Below, one piece after another: positions 32,754 to 42,092 of a stretch of 64,000 nt of DNA. The stretch spans positions 1 through 64,000 of the forward strand of contig CALWCO010000004.1 in assembly GCA_944376455.1 (NCBI GenBank), in the 5' to 3' direction. Numbering within the stretch: position 1 is the first letter of the stretch; every line of letters begins with the position of its first letter. Both the position numbers and the translations under genes were made by a program. The DNA is from an uncultured Clostridia bacterium. Its GTDB lineage: Bacteria > Bacillota > Clostridia > Christensenellales > Borkfalkiaceae. A model generated the notes under the pieces. That model saw nothing but the letters and a program-made list of their open reading frames with translations. It was not told the origin of the DNA and did not search any database.

Positions 32754-34779
32754 AACTGTCCATCACCTTGAGTTTTACGGGGCATTTGCGAATGGAGGCG
32801 AGGGCCTTCTGCACGACGTTCTCCACCGTGAAGCCGAAATGCTCGAAGAGTTTCTTGGCGGGCGCGGAGGCGCCGAACCCGTACATGGCGACGATTTCGC
32901 CGTAATCCCCCGCATAGCGGTACCAGCTGTAAGGGGACGCGGCTTCCACGCACACGCGGGCGCGCACACTGCGCGGCAGGACGCTCTGTTTGTATTCTTC
33001 GCTCTGTTTTTCAAACTCTTCGATGCAGGGCATGGACACGACGCGGGCCTTGATGCCCATGGCGGCGAGTTCGGCCTTGGCTTTGATGCAGATCTCCACT
33101 TCCGAACCCGTGCCGATGAGCAGTACGTCCGGTTTGCCCTGACAGTCCTCCAGAATATAGCCGCCTTTGAGTGCGGCTTTGCCGGAATGCTCGTATTGCG
33201 GCAAGGCCTGGCGGGAAAGGATGAGTGCGGTGGGTTCATGCCCGCTGAGCGCGGAGATGTAAGCCGCGGCCGTTTCCTTGCCGTCCGCGGGACGGTAGAC
33301 CTTCATGCCGGGGATGGAACGCAGGGCGATGAGCTGTTCGATGGGCTCATGCGTGGGGCCGTCCTCGCCCACGCCGACGGAGTCGTGCGTGAAGATATAG
33401 AAGACGGGCAGTTTCATGAGCGCGGCGAGGCGCAGGGCGTTCTTGCAGTAATCGGTGAAGATGAAGAATGTGGCGCAATAGGCATCGATGCCGCCGTGCA
33501 GCTGCAAACCGTTGCAGATGGCGACCATGGCGTGCTCGCGGATGCCGAAGTGTACGTTTCTGCCCGCATAGTTCTCGGGCGAGAAATCGCCGTAAACGAC
33601 CTGATCGGTGTCCTTCATGACGGACATATTGGAGGGGCCGAGATCGGCACTGCCGCCCATCAGAGAGGGCATATCCGCCGCGATTTTATTGAGGATGACC
33701 GAGGAGGTCTGCCGCGTCGCCATGGGTTTGTTGAAGTCGAAGAGATCCTCCCGCATGGAGAGGTCGGGTCGTTCGCCGCGCATTCTCTTCTGGTATTCTT
33801 CCGCTTCGACGGGATAAATGGCGGCATAGCGCGCAAACATCTCCTTCCAGCGTTCTTCCGCCGCTTTGCCGCGAACGCCCGCCTCCGCGCAGTGGTCGAT
33901 GACCTCGGCGGGGACGTCAAAGGGCTCATAGTTCCAGCGGAGCTTTTCCTTGGTCTTTTTCAGATTGTCCTCTCCGAGCGGCGCGCCGTGGCTCTTTTCG
34001 GAGTTTTCGAGAGGGGAACCGTACCCGATGCGGGTCTTGCAGATGATGAGGGTGGGCTGTTCCTTATTCTTTTTTGCCTGTGCGACGGCCTGTCCGATGA
34101 GATCGGTGTCGTCGGGGTTGGCGATGAGGTCGACGGTCAGGACCTGCCAGTTTTGCGCCTCAAAGCGCTTGGCAATATCTTCTTTGAAGGTATAACCGAG
34201 GTTGCCTTCGATGGTGATGTTGTTGCTGTCATAGAAGAGGATGAGCTTGCCGAGTTTATGCGCTCCCGCGAAGGCGCAGGCCTCATAAGAGAGCCCCTCT
34301 TCCAGGCATCCGTCGCCGCAAAGGGCATAGGTATAGTGATCGACGACGGGGAATCCGGGGCGGTTATAAATGGCTGCCAAGTGGGCTTCCGCCATCGCCA
34401 TGCCGACGGCATTGGCAATGCCTTGTCCCAAGGGCCCCGTGGTCGTTTCCACGCCCGCCGTATGCCCGAATTCGGGGTGGCCGGGAGTGCGGGAGCCAAG
34501 CTGGCGGAAGTTCATCAGGTCATCGCGCGTTAAACCCATGCCATAGATATGGAAAAGGGAATAGAGCAGAGCGGAGGCGTGTCCCGCGGAGAGGACAAAG
34601 CGATCTCTGTCGTCCCAGCGCAGATCGTCGGGGTTAAATTTCAGGTGCTGCTGAAAGAGCGCATATGCAATGGGCGCCGCGCCCAGCGGCATGCCGGGAT
34701 GGCCGGAATTGGCCCTTTGAATGGCTTCCGCGGAGAGGATGCGCAATGCGTTGACGGTCAGTTGTTTGGTGTCTGCCAT
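32731..34779 (-). CDS. tkt: Transketolase
   Basis: This 682-residue thiamine-diphosphate enzyme of the pentose phosphate pathway is full length. It has the TPP-binding motif GDGCLEEG with SNNITIEG downstream, an N-terminal [12 protein letters not shown], a Pyr domain ([23 protein letters not shown]) and the C-terminal domain. AAAAGGAGTTTTT precedes ATG 34779. It would supply erythrose-4-phosphate for the shikimate genes found later in the window, though those are far away. A strong minus-strand promoter lies just upstream. Confidence 0.96.
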   Translation of the reverse strand: MADTKQLTVNALRILSAEAIQRANSGHPGMPLGAAPIAYALFQQHLKFNPDDLRWDDRDRFVLSAGHASALLYSLFHIYGMGLTRDDLMNFRQLGSRTPGHPEFGHTAGVETTTGPLGQGIANAVGMAMAEAHLAAIYNRPGFPVVDHYTYALCGDGCLEEGLSYEACAFAGAHKLGKLILFYDSNNITIEGNLGYTFKEDIAKRFEAQNWQVLTVDLIANPDDTDLIGQAVAQAKKNKEQPTLIICKTRIGYGSPLENSEKSHGAPLGEDNLKKTKEKLRWNYEPFDVPAEVIDHCAEAGVRGKAAEERWKEMFARYAAIYPVEAEEYQKRMRGERPDLSMREDLFDFNKPMATRQTSSVILNKIAADMPSLMGGSADLGPSNMSVMKDTDQVVYGDFSPENYAGRNVHFGIREHAMVAICNGLQLHGGIDAYCATFFIFTDYCKNALRLAALMKLPVFYIFTHDSVGVGEDGPTHEPIEQLIALRSIPGMKVYRPADGKETAAAYISALSGHEPTALILSRQALPQYEHSGKAALKGGYILEDCQGKPDVLLIGTGSEVEICIKAKAELAAMGIKARVVSMPCIEEFEKQSEEYKQSVLPRSVRARVCVEAASPYSWYRYAGDYGEIVAMYGFGASAPAKKLFEHFGFTVENVVQKALASIRKCPVKLKVMDSYGSKLSD

Positions 34780-34827
34780 AAAAACTCCTTTTATGTCGTT
34801 TGAAGTTATTTTTTTATTTGCGGTATC

Positions 34828-34856
34828 ATTATACTATACTTTGCGGAATTTTTCAA
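34828..34856 (-). promoter_or_regulatory. Promoter of tkt
   Basis: On the minus strand TTGAAA (34856-34851) and TATAAT (34833-34828) are 17 bases apart. The rest of 34780-35008 holds only GC-rich inverted repeats and no gene. Confidence 0.85.
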
Positions 34857-35008
34857 CTTTTGAATGGGGTTTGGCCGCATAAACTTTGCGGAAAAAGAAA
34901 AAATTCCGCCCGCGCGGGCGCGCGAGCGGCAGGACGGACGTTTGTCCGTCGGTATGGCGGAAAAAATCGGAAACGTTTTTTCACGAACCTGTCTTTATCT
35001 GTGTCGCT

Positions 35009-36559
35009 TCAAAGATATTTTTTGAACGGCGTGAGGTCCAGACAGGGGTATTGTTTGAGAAAGGAATAAATTTCCCGCACGAGCAGTCGGCATCCGCCGA
35101 CGGAATTGCTCTCGCAATTGACGGGCATAATGGGTTCATGCAGGCTCATGCGCACGAGTACCCAGCCGTCGCCGTGCGCCTTGTCGAAGTTCATGCGCAC
35201 GCCTTCGCGGTTGTCGGGTGCCGGACGGATGTAATCGGTGTCCCGCGCGTAACGCACAAGTTGTTTCATGATGTCTGCGCCGATGGATTTGAATTCCGAG
35301 TCGGGGTCGACGAAAGTCGGGCGTATTTCCGCCTCTTCCGCGGGCATGGGCAGGTCGGCGATCAGGGAAGAAAGGCTCTTCCCTTCTTTGGCGAGGCAGG
35401 CGAGCGCGATGATGAGACGGGTCACCAGGTAGGCGCCGTCGTCGAGGAAATAGTTCTCTTTCAAAGCGGCATGACCGCTTGTTTCGATGGCGAGGGGCGC
35501 GTTCTTTCCCTCTCCGCACAGCCGTTTGGCTTCGTTGATGACATTCTTATATCCCCGTTTGAAACGGTGATGCACGCCGCCGTGCGCCGCAATGAATTGC
35601 GCGAGACCGTCCGAAGTTACCGAATCGGTCACGATGTATGCGCCCGGTTCTTTTTCCAGCAATATGGCGGAAATGAGGGCGATCAGGCGGTTGCGGTTGA
35701 TTTCTTTTCCGTCCCGATCCACGGCGCCCGCTCTGTCCACGTCGGTGTCAAAGATAATGCCGAAATCGGCATGATTTTCTTTCACCGCGTTGCAGACGGA
35801 CTCCATCGCCGCTTTGTTCTCGGGGTTGGGAATATGGTTGGGGAAGGTGCCGTCGGGCTCGAGGAATTGCGAGCCCGTCGTGTCCGCGCCGAGAGGGCGG
35901 AGGACTTCGGTGGCATAAAATCCGCCCGCGCCGTTGCCCGCATCCACGACGATGCGTTTGCCTTCGAGCGGTTTTTCTTCCCCCGTCATGCGCCGCGCAA
36001 AATCAACGAGGTCGCGGCTGTATTCCGCCATAAATGACCGATGCACAATTTCCCCCGCGCCGACGGGGAATTTTCCCTTATGCGCAATGGCGATGAGATC
36101 GGAAATATCCTCGCTCTCCAGTCCGCCTTCGGGCACGAAAAATTTCATGCCGTTTTTGTGGAAGGGCAGATGACTTGCCGTCAGCATGACGGATCCGTCG
36201 CAACCGAAGGAGGGCTTTTGCAGCAACATAAACATGGACGGCGTGGAGGAGAGCCCCGTGACGACGATTTTGCCGCCGCAGGCACATACGCCGTGTACGA
36301 CACAGTCTTTCATCCGTTGTGCGGAAATGCGGGAATCGTGTCCCACGGCAATGCTCACCGTACGTTTCCCCGTGCGTCGTTGCAGCCAGACATAGAAGGC
36401 CTGTGCCAATGCGGTCACTGCCTCGTCGGTGAGGTTGACGGGCTCGCCGAAAGGGTTTTCGGAAGCCGTACCGCGGATGTCCGTGCCGTTTTTGAGCTTT
36501 TGCAGGCTCTGTAAGGTCAGACCTTTTTCTTCTCTTTTTTCGTTCTTCTTTCCGATCAC
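35009..36559 (-). CDS. Phosphomannomutase/phosphoglucomutase family enzyme
   Basis: This ~516-residue alpha-D-phosphohexomutase interconverts hexose 1- and 6-phosphates. The four-domain family motifs are visible: GTDIRGTA at the N-terminus, a TASHLPFHKNG phosphoserine loop, metal-binding DTDVDRAG, and ETSGHAALKENYFLDDGA in domain 3. The usual loop reads TASHNP, so Leu replaces Asn here. The start is taken as GTG 36559 with GGAG upstream. The longer frame to ATG 36643 would begin almost at the transcription start of the promoter at 36651-36679. Substrate choice cannot be told from sequence. Confidence 0.85.
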   Translation of the reverse strand: MIGKKNEKREEKGLTLQSLQKLKNGTDIRGTASENPFGEPVNLTDEAVTALAQAFYVWLQRRTGKRTVSIAVGHDSRISAQRMKDCVVHGVCACGGKIVVTGLSSTPSMFMLLQKPSFGCDGSVMLTASHLPFHKNGMKFFVPEGGLESEDISDLIAIAHKGKFPVGAGEIVHRSFMAEYSRDLVDFARRMTGEEKPLEGKRIVVDAGNGAGGFYATEVLRPLGADTTGSQFLEPDGTFPNHIPNPENKAAMESVCNAVKENHADFGIIFDTDVDRAGAVDRDGKEINRNRLIALISAILLEKEPGAYIVTDSVTSDGLAQFIAAHGGVHHRFKRGYKNVINEAKRLCGEGKNAPLAIETSGHAALKENYFLDDGAYLVTRLIIALACLAKEGKSLSSLIADLPMPAEEAEIRPTFVDPDSEFKSIGADIMKQLVRYARDTDYIRPAPDNREGVRMNFDKAHGDGWVLVRMSLHEPIMPVNCESNSVGGCRLLVREIYSFLKQYPCLDLTPFKKYL

Positions 36560-36650
36560 TTTTTCTTTCGCTCCGATTTTTTGAAAATCCGTCCTTTTCT
36601 TTCCCGTTCTCGCGGGAATTAAGGAAAGGTACGTTATTTTCATTATCTGT

Positions 36651-36679
36651 ATTATACCTGTTTTTTTTTCGCATTTCAA
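36651..36679 (-). promoter_or_regulatory. Promoter of the phosphohexomutase gene
   Basis: On the minus strand TTGAAA (36679-36674) and TATAAT (36656-36651) are 17 bases apart. Its expected start near 36644 decides against translation from ATG 36643. Confidence 0.8.
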
Positions 36680-36749
36680 GGCTTTTACGAAAAAAAAAGA
36701 AAAAGTTTTCGAAAAAAAGTATATTTTTATACGTTTGCTTTTGAAATTC

Positions 36750-36778
36750 TTTACAATTTTTTTTGAATGTGTTAAAAT
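36750..36778 (+). promoter_or_regulatory. Promoter of the cobalamin-controlled operon
   Basis: TTTACA (36750-36755) and TAAAAT (36773-36778) are 17 bases apart, about 60 bases before the riboswitch core. Confidence 0.65.
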
Positions 36779-36837
36779 TGGTTTGAGTCGCGCGGGGAAA
36801 GAGCGGAATTCTTTCCCCGCGCTTCGGAAAAATTATA

Positions 36838-37017
36838 CATTCCACGCAGGCGGTACGCGCAGAGATGCGCGTTTAAAAGGGAAGAGAGCCGATAGCTCCG
36901 CAGCCCCCGCTACTGTTCGGCGACTGTTTTCGTCCACTGTGCTTTTTTCGGGCATGGGAAGGACGAAAACGCCGTAAGTCGCTTTTTTAAGCCAGGAGAC
37001 CTGCCCCCCCGCGTGCA
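36838..37017 (+). promoter_or_regulatory. Cobalamin riboswitch
   Basis: The aptamer landmarks occur in order: AAAAGGGAAG near 36876, GCAGCCCCCGCTACTG near 36901, AAGTCGC at 36976-36982 and the B12 box GCCAGGAGACCTGCC at 36991-37005. The outer stem pairs GCAGG (36846-36850) with CCTGC (37000-37004). It precedes a DUF4430 lipoprotein and an ECF S component, so corrinoid probably turns their expression down via the terminator at 37112-37148. Confidence 0.92.
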
Positions 37018-37111
37018 TAACCGTTACACCGATGTTTTATATCGTTCGGTGTTTCTTTGCGGAGGGCGAAGAACGGAACGCAAGAGAGGGAAGTTCCCTT
37101 TTTTTCGGCGT

Positions 37112-37148
37112 GCTCTTTCTTCCCGCAGGGAAAGAAGGGGCTTTTTTT
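37112..37148 (+). terminator. Riboswitch-linked terminator
   Basis: GCTCTTTCTTCCC pairs with GGGAAAGAAGGGGC with one bulged A, and seven T follow. It lies between the B12 aptamer and the first gene, and is the likely expression platform. Confidence 0.75.
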
Positions 37149-37237
37149 GTGCCGTTTTCCCGTTTCCGCTTTCCTTTTTTCTTTCGGTAAAAAACGGCGT
37201 TGGACGCCGAAAAATTTTTTACGGAGGTTTTTGAATC

Positions 37238-37741
37238 ATGAAACTTGCAAAACATATCTCTTTCGCGTTGGCGACGGTTGCCGCGCTGGCTTTTTCGTTG
37301 TGCGTTTTTTCCGCGTGTACGGGCGAACCGCAGGGAGAGGAAACAGGCAGCAGTACGGAAAACGAAATAAAATCGCCTTATGAAGTAATCATAAATTGGG
37401 GAGAACAGTTCATCTTTAAGGCGGTTGCCATCGAGAAAACGGTTTCACTGTACGATGCCCTTGTACAAATACAGGCAGAAGAGCGTGTTTCTTTTGAAGG
37501 ATATACGGGGGAGTACGGCTTTACGATCACGGCGGTAAACGGTATACATAACAAAGAGGACTGGTCGGCTTGCTGGATGATCTATACCGATTTAACGGAG
37601 TATGACGGCGTCGTGTATGCCACCGATGAATACGGCACTTTCACGTACGGCACTCAGACCTATGCTTCGGCGACATACGGGGCAAGTTCTCTTCCCGTCA
37701 TTCAGGGGTATACGTATGCTCTGCATTACGATACCTTTTGA
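37238..37741 (+). CDS. DUF4430 lipoprotein, probable corrinoid binder
   Basis: This 167-residue protein has a lipoprotein signal ending in VFSAC (residues about 1-24). A compact DUF4430-like domain follows (VSLYDALVQIQAEE ... GFTITAVNGIHNKEDWSACWMIYTD split over the fold). DUF4430 is related to the C-terminal domain of human intrinsic factor and transcobalamin. The riboswitch upstream supports a surface cobalamin- or cobamide-binding role. The ATG at 37238 follows ACGGAGG. It is followed 9 bases later by the ECF S component gene, giving a two-gene uptake unit. Confidence 0.82.
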   Translation: MKLAKHISFALATVAALAFSLCVFSACTGEPQGEETGSSTENEIKSPYEVIINWGEQFIFKAVAIEKTVSLYDALVQIQAEERVSFEGYTGEYGFTITAVNGIHNKEDWSACWMIYTDLTEYDGVVYATDEYGTFTYGTQTYASATYGASSLPVIQGYTYALHYDTF

Positions 37742-37750
37742 GGTTCGGCA

Positions 37751-38554
37751 ATGCGGCTGAATGCGCGGGAAATCGCCTTTATGTCGGTCATGGTAGCCTT
37801 GCTCATCGGGGGACAGGCATTGTTCGCCGCCGTTCCGGGCGTGGAAGTCGTCACCGTTCTGCTGCTCTGTTTTTCCCGCGCGTTTGGTCCGGGAAGGGGC
37901 GCGCTGACGGCGACGGCATATTCTCTTTTGCGTTGTTTTTTCTTCGGCTTTGACGTCAAGACCGTCGTGCTGTATCTGCTGTATTTCAATTTTTTTGCCT
38001 GTCTGTTCGGTTTTTCGGGCTTGTTTGCCGAAAGAAGAGAAGGGCAAAAAGCGGCGGGCGGCGAGATAAAGGCGGCGGAAAGAAAGAGAAAATTCCCTTG
38101 GAACGCGGCAGCGGCCGATTTGTTGTTCCTGCTTTTGTGTGCGCTCGCAATCGTCGTCCTGCTGGACGTGCCGAAAGTCAGCGTTCTGTTGCGCGCGGGG
38201 CTGAAAACCATGGCATGGGTGCTTCTTTCCGTCGCCGTCGCGGGGGGCGTTGCCTTTAATGTGCTCTCCGCGCTGGGCAAAAAATATCCCGTATGTTCAA
38301 AGGCGGCGGAGGCCGCCTTCTGCGCCGCCGCGGCGGCGATGTGCACCGTGCTGTTCACGCTTCTGGACGATTTGCTGTATCCGCTGTTTTACGGCGTGAG
38401 CGGCGAAGCCGCGGTCGCTTATTTTTATGCCTCCTTCACCGCGATGTTGCCGCAGACCGTTTGCGCCGTCGTAAGCGTCTGTGTTTTGTTTTTTCCGCTG
38501 ATGAAATTTTTCTCTCTTGCGGCGTCCCGATGCCGCAGACAGATCGAAAGATAG
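37751..38554 (+). CDS. ECF transporter S component, probably for cobalamin
   Basis: This 267-residue membrane protein has about six hydrophobic helices. It begins NAREIAFMSVMVALLIGGQ, the usual start of ECF substrate-binding (S) subunits. A charged cytoplasmic loop (residues about 95-118) divides it in two. Energy-coupling AT subunits are not nearby, so it would use a shared EcfAAT module. The B12 riboswitch and DUF4430 partner point to a CbrT/CblT-like cobalamin specificity, which is inferred from context. Confidence 0.82.
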   Translation: MRLNAREIAFMSVMVALLIGGQALFAAVPGVEVVTVLLLCFSRAFGPGRGALTATAYSLLRCFFFGFDVKTVVLYLLYFNFFACLFGFSGLFAERREGQKAAGGEIKAAERKRKFPWNAAAADLLFLLLCALAIVVLLDVPKVSVLLRAGLKTMAWVLLSVAVAGGVAFNVLSALGKKYPVCSKAAEAAFCAAAAAMCTVLFTLLDDLLYPLFYGVSGEAAVAYFYASFTAMLPQTVCAVVSVCVLFFPLMKFFSLAASRCRRQIER

Positions 38555-38738
38555 AGCGTATTCATGGCGTATACCTTTTTGTCTGCACAGCAAGCGTGCG
38601 CAGAAAGAAGAGTCGGAACGGGTCCGTTCATTTGTGTTTTTTTCGCAAAGTAAAATTCTTTGCAAACAAAGTTTATAAAAAAGACTTTGAAAAGGCCGTA
38701 AAGAGCGCGAAAAGGACTGAAAAATGGTTGAAAAAATG

Positions 38739-38767
38739 TTGAAAAAATGAGTCGGATGTGCTATGAT
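38739..38767 (+). promoter_or_regulatory. Promoter of proS
   Basis: TTGAAA (38739-38744) and TATGAT (38762-38767) are 17 bases apart. A short hairpin (AAAGGCGTATGCCTTT, 38771-38786) sits near the start point. No T-box was seen. Confidence 0.75.
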
Positions 38768-38843
38768 AATAAAGGCGTATGCCTTTTGTAGCGTGCGCCC
38801 TTGCACCCATCGGGCAACTATGTCAACAGGAGTCAGAAAAAAT

Positions 38844-40273
38844 ATATGGCAAAAGAACAGTTTGTGGAACAGATTGCAGACATCGAGAAGGATTTTCCGC
38901 AGTGGTATACCGACGTGGTATTGAAGACCCGTCTGGTCGATTACGGTCCCGTCAAGGGAACGATGGTCATCCGTCCTTACGGCTATGCCGTCTGGGAACT
39001 CATCCAAAAGCATCTTGATGATATGTTCAAGGCGGAAGGCGTGCAGAATGCCTACTTCCCGCTCTTGATCCCCATGAGCTTTTTGTCCAAAGAGGCGGAA
39101 CACGTCGAAGGGTTCGCCCCCGAGGTTGCCGTCGTTACCCATGCGGGCGGTGAGAAACTCGCCGAGCCGCTGGTCGTCCGCCCCACGAGCGAGACCATCA
39201 TCGGGAATATGTATTCCAAATGGGTGCAGTCCTACCGCGATCTGCCCGTACTCATCAACCAGTGGTGCAACGTCATGCGTTGGGAAAAGACGACCCGTCC
39301 GTTCCTGCGCACCAGCGAATTTCTCTGGCAGGAGGGGCACACCGTGCACGCCACGGCCGAGGAGGCCGAGGAAGAGACCCAGAAGATGCTCGGCGTCTAT
39401 AAGAAATTCGCCGAGGAATGTCTCGCCATTCCCGTCATCACGGGAAGAAAGACCGAAAAAGAAAAGTTCGCCGGCGCCGTCGCCACTTACGGCATGGAAG
39501 CCATGATGAAGGACGGCAAAAGCCTGCAGGCGGGCACGTCGCATTATCTGGGACAGAATTTTGCCAAGGCTTTCGACATTCAGTTCCTCGACAAAGACAG
39601 CGCGCATAAGTATGCCTATACCACGAGCTGGGGCGTGTCGACCCGTCTCATCGGGGCGATCATCATGACCCACGGCGACGCGCGCGGGTTGGTATTCCCG
39701 CCCAAAGTGGCGCCTTTGCAGGTCGTCATCATACCGATTGCGGCGAAGAAGGGCGGCGTCAACGAGGCTTGCGCTGCGCTCGAAGAAAAATTGAAAAAGG
39801 CGGGCGTACGCGTGCAGACCGATTATTCGGAAAATTCTCCCGGCTGGAAGTTCAACGAATGGGAGATGAAGGGCGTGCCCGTGCGCATCGAAGTGGGCCC
39901 GCGGGATCTCGCGGAAGGAAAGGTCATGCTGTTCCGCCGCGACACGCTGGAAAAGACTGCCGCCGCGCTCGATACGGCGACGGAAACCGTGATTTCCCTG
40001 CTCGATACCGTTCAGAAGGATATGCTGGAGGCGGCGCGGGTGCGCCGTGACGGACGCATCGTCTATGCCGACGATCTTGCCGCGCTGTTGCAGGGCGTGG
40101 AAGCGGGCAATTTCGTCAAGGCGGGCTGGTGCGGCGATCGGGCCTGCGAGGATAAGGTCAAGGAACAGACGGCGGCGACCGCCCGCGTATACGCCGAAGG
40201 CGAAACGGCCGAAACGTGTGTCTGTTGCGGTAAGAAAGCGGCGCATATGATCATCTTTGCCCGCGCTTATTGA
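38844..40273 (+). CDS. proS: Prolyl-tRNA synthetase, archaeal/eukaryal type
   Basis: This 476-residue class II synthetase lacks the bacterial editing insertion. It has the archaeal-type layout: QWYTDVVLKTRLVDYGPVKG, motif 2 RWEKTTRPFLRTSEFLWQEGHT, motif 3 GDARGLVFPPKVAP, an anticodon-binding domain and a C-terminal zinc domain (CVCCGKKAAHMIIFARAY). Such ProS enzymes occur in several Firmicutes. The ATG at 38844 lies 12 bases after AGGAG. It is monocistronic, with its own promoter and terminator. Confidence 0.95.
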
Positions 40274-40354
40274 GTCTTGCGCGCGTTCGTCTTTCCCGCA
40301 CTTTAAAAATCGCAGAAACTTATAACAATTGCATTTTGCGACATATGCATTGAA

Positions 40355-40394
40355 CCGCATACGGGCGGGAATTTTCTCCGTATGCGGCTTTTTT
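40355..40394 (+). terminator. Terminator of proS
   Basis: CCGCATACGG (40355-40364) pairs with CCGTATGCGG (40378-40387), and CTTTTTT follows. Confidence 0.88.
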
Positions 40395-40756
40395 CATATG
40401 TTTTACAATTCATCCGATCCTTTTGCCGTTCCGTTTGTAAAATTTTTTAAAAATATTCGGGTGCCAGAAGTAAAAAGTACGCCAATAAGTTGTCGTACCT
40501 TGAAAAAAGGCGAATCGTGCGGGGATTGTGGGATGGCATTAAAATATAAAATAATATATCTTTGAATGCGTTTCGGAGCGTAAGCGATTGGGAAAGGTCG
40601 TCAAAGGCGATAAAATTTTTGACACCGTTTTCAAGAAGAACAATATCAAGAATATGTACGGAAGAAACGGATAATCGAAAGATAAATGGCGAAAAAATTC
40701 GACAAAGTCCGACGTGGGTCGGGGCTTTGTCGGGACGGAAGTTGTTTTTCGGCACG
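40395..40756. other. Intergenic stretch without a gene, one strong hairpin
   Basis: No convincing reading frame was found on either strand. A clear hairpin lies at 40700-40732 (CGACAAAG with CTTTGTCG outside, CCGAC with GTCGG inside). The plus strand could carry a small RNA ending at the terminator 40757-40786, but no promoter was recognised. Confidence 0.4.
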
Positions 40757-40786
40757 AAAAAACGGCGTTTTACAACGCCGTTTTTT
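40757..40786. terminator. Bidirectional terminator
   Basis: AACGGCGTT pairs with AACGCCGTT. Runs of A on the left and T on the right make it work on either strand. On the minus strand it would end the candidate RNA that starts near 41335. Confidence 0.85.
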
Positions 40787-41336
40787 AGAATGAGAAAATA
40801 GGATGTGTGATCTGTTTTAAAAAAATTTCGTGCGGCGGCGAGCAGGCATGTTTCTTGCCGCGTTCGATTTCGCTTTTCTCGGCCGTCGCCTTTCGTGCGG
40901 CGGGACAACGTGTTTTCGGTTTGCGTTCAATGTTTCGTCAAATCGCGTCCTTTGCCGTCGGAAACTGTCCGATGTGAGCAGCCTGTCCCCGATCGGGGGC
41001 AAGACGGCATTTGTCAATCGTCGACCCGCCGTCGTTTTGCGCTTTGTGTAAGGTCTCCGCAACGCAACCGATGCCGATTGTTTTTTGTCGCTCGGGGAGG
41101 CGTCCGAGGTGCCGCGCTCCCGCAACCAACCGACACCCGACCGTCGTTCGGCCGGATCCGTTTGCCGGTCAGTCGGTTTGCCGTCTCCTTGCGTCCGATA
41201 TGCCGTCGTTCCGTTATCGACCCGCGTTATCGTTGAGCCGTTCTGTCTTTGCCGTGTAAAATCATCCGAGCTCGGCCTTCGTTCGGGCCTGTAACGCGTG
41301 TTGTCGCCGCATCGCTTTCGTGCACGTCTTTTGTTT
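40787..41336 (-). ncRNA. Candidate structured non-coding RNA (~575 nt)
   Basis: A near-consensus promoter (41343-41371) and an intrinsic terminator (40757-40786) bracket ~575 bases on the minus strand. I find no protein-like frame there. The longest, 188 codons, is an Arg/Thr-rich shadow without a ribosome site. Local stems include GACGGC with GCCGTC around 41000-41030 and a CCCC-GATC-GGGG hairpin near 40990. Several GACGG/CCGTC elements repeat. It does not match RNase P RNA, tmRNA, 6S or SRP RNA landmarks that I know. Either a new RNA or decayed DNA would fit. Confidence 0.4.
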
Positions 41337-41342
41337 AAGAAT

Positions 41343-41371
41343 ATTGTACGCAACGGCGCGGAAAATTTCAA
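41343..41371 (-). promoter_or_regulatory. Sigma-A promoter reading into the gene-free region
   Basis: On the minus strand TTGAAA (41371-41366) and TACAAT (41348-41343) are exactly 17 bases apart. Confidence 0.65.
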
Positions 41372-41484
41372 CCTACTCGTCAAAAAAAGAGTTCTATTGT
41401 CCGAAAAATAAAAAATAGAGTCACAAAAAGCGGCTCTACCGAGAGTAGAATGCCCTTATTTTACGCAAAAAAGCCTTTTCGGCG

Positions 41485-41533
41485 TTGACAAAGCGGATGG
41501 TTTTATGGTATAGTATTGTCCGATAAGGACAAT
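41485..41533 (+). promoter_or_regulatory. Promoter with an operator-like palindrome
   Basis: TTGACA (41485-41490) and TATAGT (41509-41514) are 18 bases apart. The palindrome ATTGTCC-GATAA-GGACAAT (41515-41533) covers the start point. The ten bases TATTGTCCGA recur at about 41395-41404 near the divergent minus promoter, so both may share a regulator. Confidence 0.7.
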
Positions 41534-42092
41534 GGGCATAAAAAGCCGTGGAAGGGAGCGGTTTTTTCGGACGGAACGCCCGTTTCGGCGCGATAAACCG
41601 AGAAAGGTGTGGCGGAATAATTTTTTGCGCTTTCGGGAAATCCGTCCGCGGCGGTAAAAATATGCGCAGACGGTGTACGGTCGGCATTTCGGCGGCATCG
41701 GTGCTTCATCCCTCAAGAGTGCGCGCCCCGAAAGTATGCGCGGGCGCAGGGAAAGGGATAAGGATACGTAAAAGAGAGAATAATGCGGCACATGCGTTGC
41801 GGGGACAATGCGAGGACGCGCGACCGAGGCATGCGGCGAAAGAAAGAGTGCACGGCCGGACGGTGCGGCCGATCGTCGCCGCGAAGAAAAGCCCCCCGTC
41901 GCGGGAAGGCGGAGCCGAAATGCGTCGCGGGAAGGCGCGAGGAAGGGCGGCAGACGGCGCAACGGGCGCGAGAGTGAAATGCAAAACGGGATTTGACGCC
42001 GATAAATTTTTGACGCCGATAAATTGCGGAGCGTGCAGATCCCGAACATAGAAACGTGTAAAATAACAGCAAACGAAACGGAGAGGCAAACC
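41534..42092 (+). other. Long leader before the membrane XRE gene
   Basis: About 560 bases of GC-rich sequence lie between the promoter and the XRE start. The open frames in it (for example 41548-42051) are Arg/Gly-rich and not protein-like, and none has a good ribosome site. It may be a structured 5' leader. The only clear repeat is at 41993-42026. Confidence 0.4.
41993..42026. repeat. Perfect 17-bp tandem repeat
   Basis: TTTGACGCCGATAAATT occurs twice back to back (41993-42009 and 42010-42026). It lies about 65 bases before the XRE gene and contains a -35-like TTGACG. It could be an operator for this regulator. Confidence 0.75.

Noticed and set aside
32839..34533. 564-codon plus-strand frame across transketolase
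   Set aside because: Antisense of a clear tkt gene; product is not protein-like.
38768..38843. T-box leader before proS
   Set aside because: The 76-base leader is too short and lacks the T-box core.
38297..40360. 687-codon open frame on the minus strand across proS
   Set aside because: Shadow of proS and the ECF gene; proS is complete and motif-rich on the plus strand.
40817..41383. 188-codon minus-strand frame in the gene-free region
   Set aside because: Arg/Thr-rich with no ribosome site or domain; better explained as a possible RNA.
41548..42051. 167-codon plus frame in the leader of the membrane XRE gene
   Set aside because: Arg/Gly/Ala-rich low-complexity product, no ribosome site.
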